This document shows, in pieces, positions 60,289 to 64,000 of a DNA stretch of 64,000 nt (positions are counted from its first letter, which is position 1; each line of letters opens with the position of its first letter). Made by a program: the position numbers and the translations under genes. The stretch comes from Metabacillus litoralis (GTDB lineage Bacteria > Bacillota > Bacilli > Bacillales > Bacillaceae): assembly GCF_020524045.1 (NCBI RefSeq), contig NZ_JAIVKL010000006.1:248001-312000 (forward strand), given 5' to 3'. Below the pieces are notes generated by a model, which was not told the origin of the DNA, ran no database searches, and worked only from the letters and a program-made list of their open reading frames with translations.

Positions 60289-60918
60289 ATGTATATAATG
60301 AAGCAAAGTGGTTGGCTTGAAGTCATCTGTGGTAGTATGTTTTCGGGTAAATCAGAGGAACTCATTCGTAGAGTTCGACGTGCTCAGTTTGCAAAACAAG
60401 AGGTTAAGGTTTTTAAACCAGTGATTGATAATCGCTATAGTGAAGAAGAGGTAGTTTCACATAATGGAACGGCTATTATATGTAAGCCTGTTGCTTCATC
60501 TATAGAAATTTTAGAATATATTTCTGATAAAACTGATGTGATTGCTGTTGATGAAGTTCAGTTTTTTGATGAAAATATTGTGGATGTACTAACATTGCTA
60601 GCAAATCAAGGGTATCGTGTGATTGCTGCTGGGCTAGATCAAGATTTTAGAGGAGAGCCTTTTAGTGTTGTTCCAGGGTTAATGGCTATTGCTGAATCAG
60701 TGACGAAGCTACAGGCGGTTTGTTCAGTGTGTGGATCTCCGGCTAGTCGTACGCAAAGGTTAATCAATGAAAAGCCGGCGTCATATCATGATCCGATTAT
60801 TTTGGTTGGTGCGTCTGAATCGTATGAGCCGAGATGTAGACATCATCATGAGGTGCCAGGTTCTCCTGTAAAGGATTTTAAAAAAGAGGATAGTACTATA
60901 ACGAAAAATAGTATTTAA
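60289..60918 (+). CDS. tdk: Thymidine kinase
   Basis: 209-residue type II thymidine kinase of the nucleoside salvage pathway, phosphorylating thymidine with ATP. P-loop [10 protein letters not shown] at residues 15-24, catalytic and Mg site VDEVQFFDE, and the zinc-binding lasso domain with [13 protein letters not shown] and the C-terminal CRHHH. ATG at 60289 follows AAGGGAGAG and the N-terminus [11 protein letters not shown] is the one seen in B. subtilis. Directly follows rpmE as expected. Confidence 0.95.
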   Translation: MYIMKQSGWLEVICGSMFSGKSEELIRRVRRAQFAKQEVKVFKPVIDNRYSEEEVVSHNGTAIICKPVASSIEILEYISDKTDVIAVDEVQFFDENIVDVLTLLANQGYRVIAAGLDQDFRGEPFSVVPGLMAIAESVTKLQAVCSVCGSPASRTQRLINEKPASYHDPIILVGASESYEPRCRHHHEVPGSPVKDFKKEDSTITKNSI

Positions 60919-61022
60919 CATGAATGAGGTAGACTTATTGTTGGTCCTTTTAAAGGTGGAGAAGAGGACAAGCATATAAGTAACTAGAGTCGTTTATGTG
61001 CAGTGCAAACAATAACTATATT

Positions 61023-61057
61023 AAAAAGCTGTTGATTCGAGTTCAACAGCTTTTTTT
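61023..61057 (+). terminator. Terminator after tdk
   Basis: AAAAAGCTGTTGA pairs with TCAACAGCTTTTT, followed by T; about 105 bp after the tdk stop. Confidence 0.9.
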
Positions 61058-61099
61058 ATTTAGGCTTTCAAACCTTTATGTTTTACAACTAGTGTTGTG

Positions 61100-61234
61100 A
61101 AGGTTGATTTGCGCTACAGGTTGCTCGCTTTCCGCGGGGCGGGCGGTGAGCTTCCTCGGCGCATAGCGCCTGTGGGATCTCACCTGTCCCGCTGCACCCG
61201 CAGGAGTCTCGCACCTTCCGCTCCAATCAACCTT
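61100..61234. repeat. GC-rich repeat (family B), copy B7
   Basis: Core identical to B2 (CTCGCTTTCCGCGGGGCGGG). Outer arms AAGGTTGATT and AATCAACCTT are perfectly complementary. Confidence 0.88.
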
Positions 61235-61860
61235 AAATAGTTTTGTTGTTTAAAACCTATTAAAAAATTGGGTTTAGTTTACTTGGAGCTCTCATCAAAA
61301 AGTTTAGAAGAGAAGTAATTAAAACACCTCATTGAATTTAACGCAGGATTATTCATATTGAACTGGACATATTTAAGATTGCGATCATACTCATCCCTAT
61401 TTCTTTTCCTCTTTTTATATCAGTCATCCAGTTTCTGTTATAACATTCTATACAGTTTAACCATTCTTCTTCACAGCCTACATAGACAGAAACTTTAAAA
61501 TAATACGATCAGTACATTAAAATAATCACTAATATGTGTTTATATTCAATCACTTTTTCGTTTCAATTTGTGAATTCAATATATATGAACCAATTAACTA
61601 ATCCATTTCCCTCGTATCGTAATTTATATTTCCAGCTAGTTAAATTCTTTTATACTTCACATCTGTTTTTCAAATAGTTTCTCAAAAATTGTTACGACTT
61701 GTAAGTTGCTGTCTCTTCAATATAACATCCTCGACCTCATAAACTTTACAATCCCTTAACAATGTATAGAAAAATTTATAAATATTTACATCCTGTTTAA
61801 ATTCAGTTTACATCGTTGAATTAGAATTAACGTGAACTAGATTACTAGATTTTAAGGAGG
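61235..61860. other. AT-rich non-coding stretch
   Basis: About 620 bp. I see no gene, repeat or clear promoter. It precedes the large surface-protein gene. Confidence 0.5.
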
Positions 61861-61865
61861 ATGTC

Positions 61866-64000
61866 ATGAGCGGAAGAGCGGTACGTAGAAAGTGTAAAAA
61901 ATTGTTTATTTTTGTAAGTTTAGTTATGATTGTTTTTTCTAATTTTATATCAGTACTTCCAATGAAGAAAGTTTCTGCGGTGGAGAGTCTAAATCAATCT
62001 AATATACTGAGCATTGAGGAAACAAAAGATAATGATAAAGTAGATGAAGATATAGAAAGCATATCTGAAGATTCTGCAGATCAAGTAGAACCTGAAGAAA
62101 GTGTGGATGCTAACGTTTCTGAAGAGGAAATGAAAGAAGATCCTCAAGAAGAAGCTAAGATAATAGAAACAGAGAAAGCTGAGCAACAGACAGAGAACCC
62201 ACAAGACACATCAAAGACTCCGACAACTGAAACTGAAACATTACCTACTCCACAAGAAGAAAGCACAAAAGAAACAACTCCTATTCAAGCTGAAGATCCT
62301 ACTAATAATGTAGAAGAAGATTTTAATCGTTTTTCACCTATTTTAATTACTGAAATAACTCCTAACTCAAAGGGAACAGATAATTATGAGTACTTTGAGC
62401 TATATAATAATACAAATCAAAAATTATCTTTAACAAATTATTCTTTTGTTTATCACTACACAGATGGTAGTAAAGAGGATAAAGTATTTCAACTTCCAGC
62501 TACAGTGATGGAACCTCAAGAAACTCTTATATTTTGGTATAATCCTAAAAATCTATCATTAACAGATTTTAACAATCAATTTGGAACTAATTTAAAAAGT
62601 AATCAAGTGATCGAATTTACTGATGTTTTCCCAGGCTTTGCAAACGGTGGGAATCGCGCACTTATTATAAAGGATAAAAATAATTCTGAATTAGTATCAG
62701 CTAGCTATCTTGGGAATGAAGCTGATAATGCTACTGGCAGTGGAATTGATTATAAATACCCTGCTACTGGAACAATGATGGACAAGCTTCAGGTATTAGC
62801 ATCACCAACACCTGGTGAAATTGATGCTGCTCAAGTTCCTGAAAAACCAGTAGAACAAGAGGAAGCTCCAGCAGAAGATACAGAAGCACCAGTTATTGAC
62901 CATACACCTGTTAATGAAAGTAAAGCGTTCTCTGAATTGAACATTTCCGCTAAAGTCACAGATAATATGGCGGTCAATCCAGTTTCTATCCTTTATTATA
63001 AAAATCAAGAAGAAGCTGATTTTACAGCCATTCCAATGGTAGGTAATGGGGAAGATGCATCCATCGTATCGGCTACAATCCCTGGTAGTCATGTTAATTC
63101 TACGATTACATATTATCTTGAAGCATCTGACGGTATAAATGTGGCTAAAACAGATGAATACTCAATTTCAGTTGAATTACCTGAAGAGACGTTTAGTGAA
63201 CAGCCATTATTAATTACTGAAATTTCACCTAACTCTGCAGGTGGTGGAACAGATTATTATGAGTTTTTTGAACTTTATAATAATACAACTCAACCATTAG
63301 CTCTAACGAATTATTCATTCATCTATAAGTATACAGATAGTGGAAAAGAAGTTGTTTTTCAAGTACCTCCTACGACAATTGAACCACAAGAGACGCTAGT
63401 ATTTTGGTTCAACAATGGTACTCGGACAGTAGAGGATTTTAGTACAAATTTTGGTTCAGCATTAACAGCTGATCAAGTGATCGAATTTACAGATGTTTTC
63501 CCGGGCTTTGCAAATGGAGGAAATCGTGCCATTGTGATAAAAGATAGCATGAATTCAGAGGTCGTTTTTGCAAGCTATTTAGGAAATGAAAATGATAATA
63601 CAGGTGCGGATATTCATTATATGTTCAAAGCTACAGGAACTGAAATGGAAAAATATCAAGTACTTGCAGCACCTAATCCAGGGTTCATTTTACCTGTTCA
63701 AGTACCAACAAAACCAATTGAACTTGAAGAAACTCCTAAGGATACAGAAGCGCCAGTTATCAATCATACGCCTGTGACTGAAAGTGATGCCTTTTCTACA
63801 ATTACAATTGAAGCAGATATTACAGACAATATGGCTGTACCATTTTCTACGCTTTATTATAAAAAAGCTGGTGAGGAGAACTTTACTTCTTTATCAATGA
63901 ATATGAGTGCTGATTCAGCTAAGTATTCTGCTACGATTCCTGGTTTGGATGTAGAAGAAAACATGATCTATTATATTGAGGCTGGAGATGGGACAAATAC
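61866..64000 (+). CDS. Large secreted lamin-tail-domain protein (3' end outside window)
   Basis: Open frame from an ATG at 61866 (RBS AAGGAGGATGTC) through the window end, at least 711 residues. A long signal peptide (CKKLFIFVSLVMIVFSNF, cleavage likely near KVSA) is followed by about 110 residues rich in Glu, Thr, Pro and Gln. Two lamin-tail (LTD) domains follow, near residues 158-310 (LITEITPNSKGTDNYEYFEL) and 445-600 (LLITEISPNSAGG), each joined to an Ig-like module starting DTEAPVI-x-HTPV. The duplicated halves share the stretch FTDVFPGFANGGNRA. In Bacillaceae such arrays often precede a phosphoesterase or nuclease domain; that part lies outside. Function is not assigned. Confidence 0.82.
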   Translation, partial: MSGRAVRRKCKKLFIFVSLVMIVFSNFISVLPMKKVSAVESLNQSNILSIEETKDNDKVDEDIESISEDSADQVEPEESVDANVSEEEMKEDPQEEAKIIETEKAEQQTENPQDTSKTPTTETETLPTPQEESTKETTPIQAEDPTNNVEEDFNRFSPILITEITPNSKGTDNYEYFELYNNTNQKLSLTNYSFVYHYTDGSKEDKVFQLPATVMEPQETLIFWYNPKNLSLTDFNNQFGTNLKSNQVIEFTDVFPGFANGGNRALIIKDKNNSELVSASYLGNEADNATGSGIDYKYPATGTMMDKLQVLASPTPGEIDAAQVPEKPVEQEEAPAEDTEAPVIDHTPVNESKAFSELNISAKVTDNMAVNPVSILYYKNQEEADFTAIPMVGNGEDASIVSATIPGSHVNSTITYYLEASDGINVAKTDEYSISVELPEETFSEQPLLITEISPNSAGGGTDYYEFFELYNNTTQPLALTNYSFIYKYTDSGKEVVFQVPPTTIEPQETLVFWFNNGTRTVEDFSTNFGSALTADQVIEFTDVFPGFANGGNRAIVIKDSMNSEVVFASYLGNENDNTGADIHYMFKATGTEMEKYQVLAAPNPGFILPVQVPTKPIELEETPKDTEAPVINHTPVTESDAFSTITIEADITDNMAVPFSTLYYKKAGEENFTSLSMNMSADSAKYSATIPGLDVEENMIYYIEAGDGTN

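Noticed and set aside
61989-63092. Two antisense frames in the lamin-tail gene
   Set aside because: The plus-strand frame is continuous with signal peptide and repeated domains; the antisense frames are hydrophobic shadows of acidic coding sequence.

Overview
The window comes from a low-GC Gram-positive, endospore-forming member of the Bacillaceae. The backbone follows the Bacillus subtilis gene order very closely: rsfA, ywfO, ywgA, ywhB, ywhC, ywhD, pbpG, speE, speB, then ywiB, argS, then uvsE, clsB(ywjE), fadF(ywjF), acdA, then rpoE, pyrG, ywjG, spo0F, fbaA, murA(murZ/murAB), rho, rpmE, tdk. Sporulation genes (rsfA, spo0F) and the match of start sites and lengths to the B. subtilis proteins support this. 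Species cannot be fixed from the sequence alone.

Layout. 1-16 kb: sporulation regulator, HD phosphohydrolase, small conserved proteins, a Dps-like ferritin, a tautomerase, an intramembrane protease, a class A penicillin-binding protein, the spermidine pathway (speE, speB), a secreted CAP-domain protein and ywiB-argS. 16-21 kb: a secreted beta-amylase with a starch-binding domain (an insertion relative to B. subtilis), UV endonuclease and cardiolipin synthase. 21-32 kb: a fatty-acid and branched-chain acyl-CoA catabolic block (fadF, thiolase, 3-hydroxybutyryl-CoA dehydrogenase, two acyl-CoA dehydrogenases, a TetR regulator and fused isobutyryl-CoA mutase IcmF) with two FadR-like operators. 32-53 kb: a beta-glucan utilisation system interleaved with the conserved rpoE-pyrG pair. 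It comprises a wall-anchored GH16 laminarinase/lichenase, a LacI regulator, an ABC importer for oligosaccharides, a second LacI regulator, a GH1 beta-glucosidase, a chemoreceptor, a DUF624 membrane protein and a wall-anchored GH5 endoglucanase. 53-61 kb: ywjG, spo0F, fbaA, murA, rho, rpmE, tdk; the tal and glpX genes that B. subtilis carries here are absent. 61.9 kb to the end: the 5' part of a large secreted lamin-tail-domain protein cut by the window edge.

How the glucan genes fit together: GH16 and GH5 enzymes, both with LPxT-type sorting signals, would cut beta-1,3/1,4-glucans at the cell wall; the ABC importer takes up oligomers; GH1 hydrolyses them inside; the chemoreceptor could steer cells to the substrate. 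Seven near-identical palindromes of the form (A/G/T)GAAAnCGGTTTCY and variants lie before the GH16, ABC, chemoreceptor and GH5 genes, marking one regulon controlled by a LacI-type repressor.

The intergenic space is full of repeats. Five copies of a 161-162 bp element have short terminal inverted repeats and 8-bp AT-rich target duplications (a MITE). There are seven or eight copies of a GC-rich hairpin repeat common in Bacillaceae, a third family with a 124-bp tandem array before rpmE, and a composite ~320-bp block present three times. No transposase, tRNA, rRNA or CRISPR array was seen.
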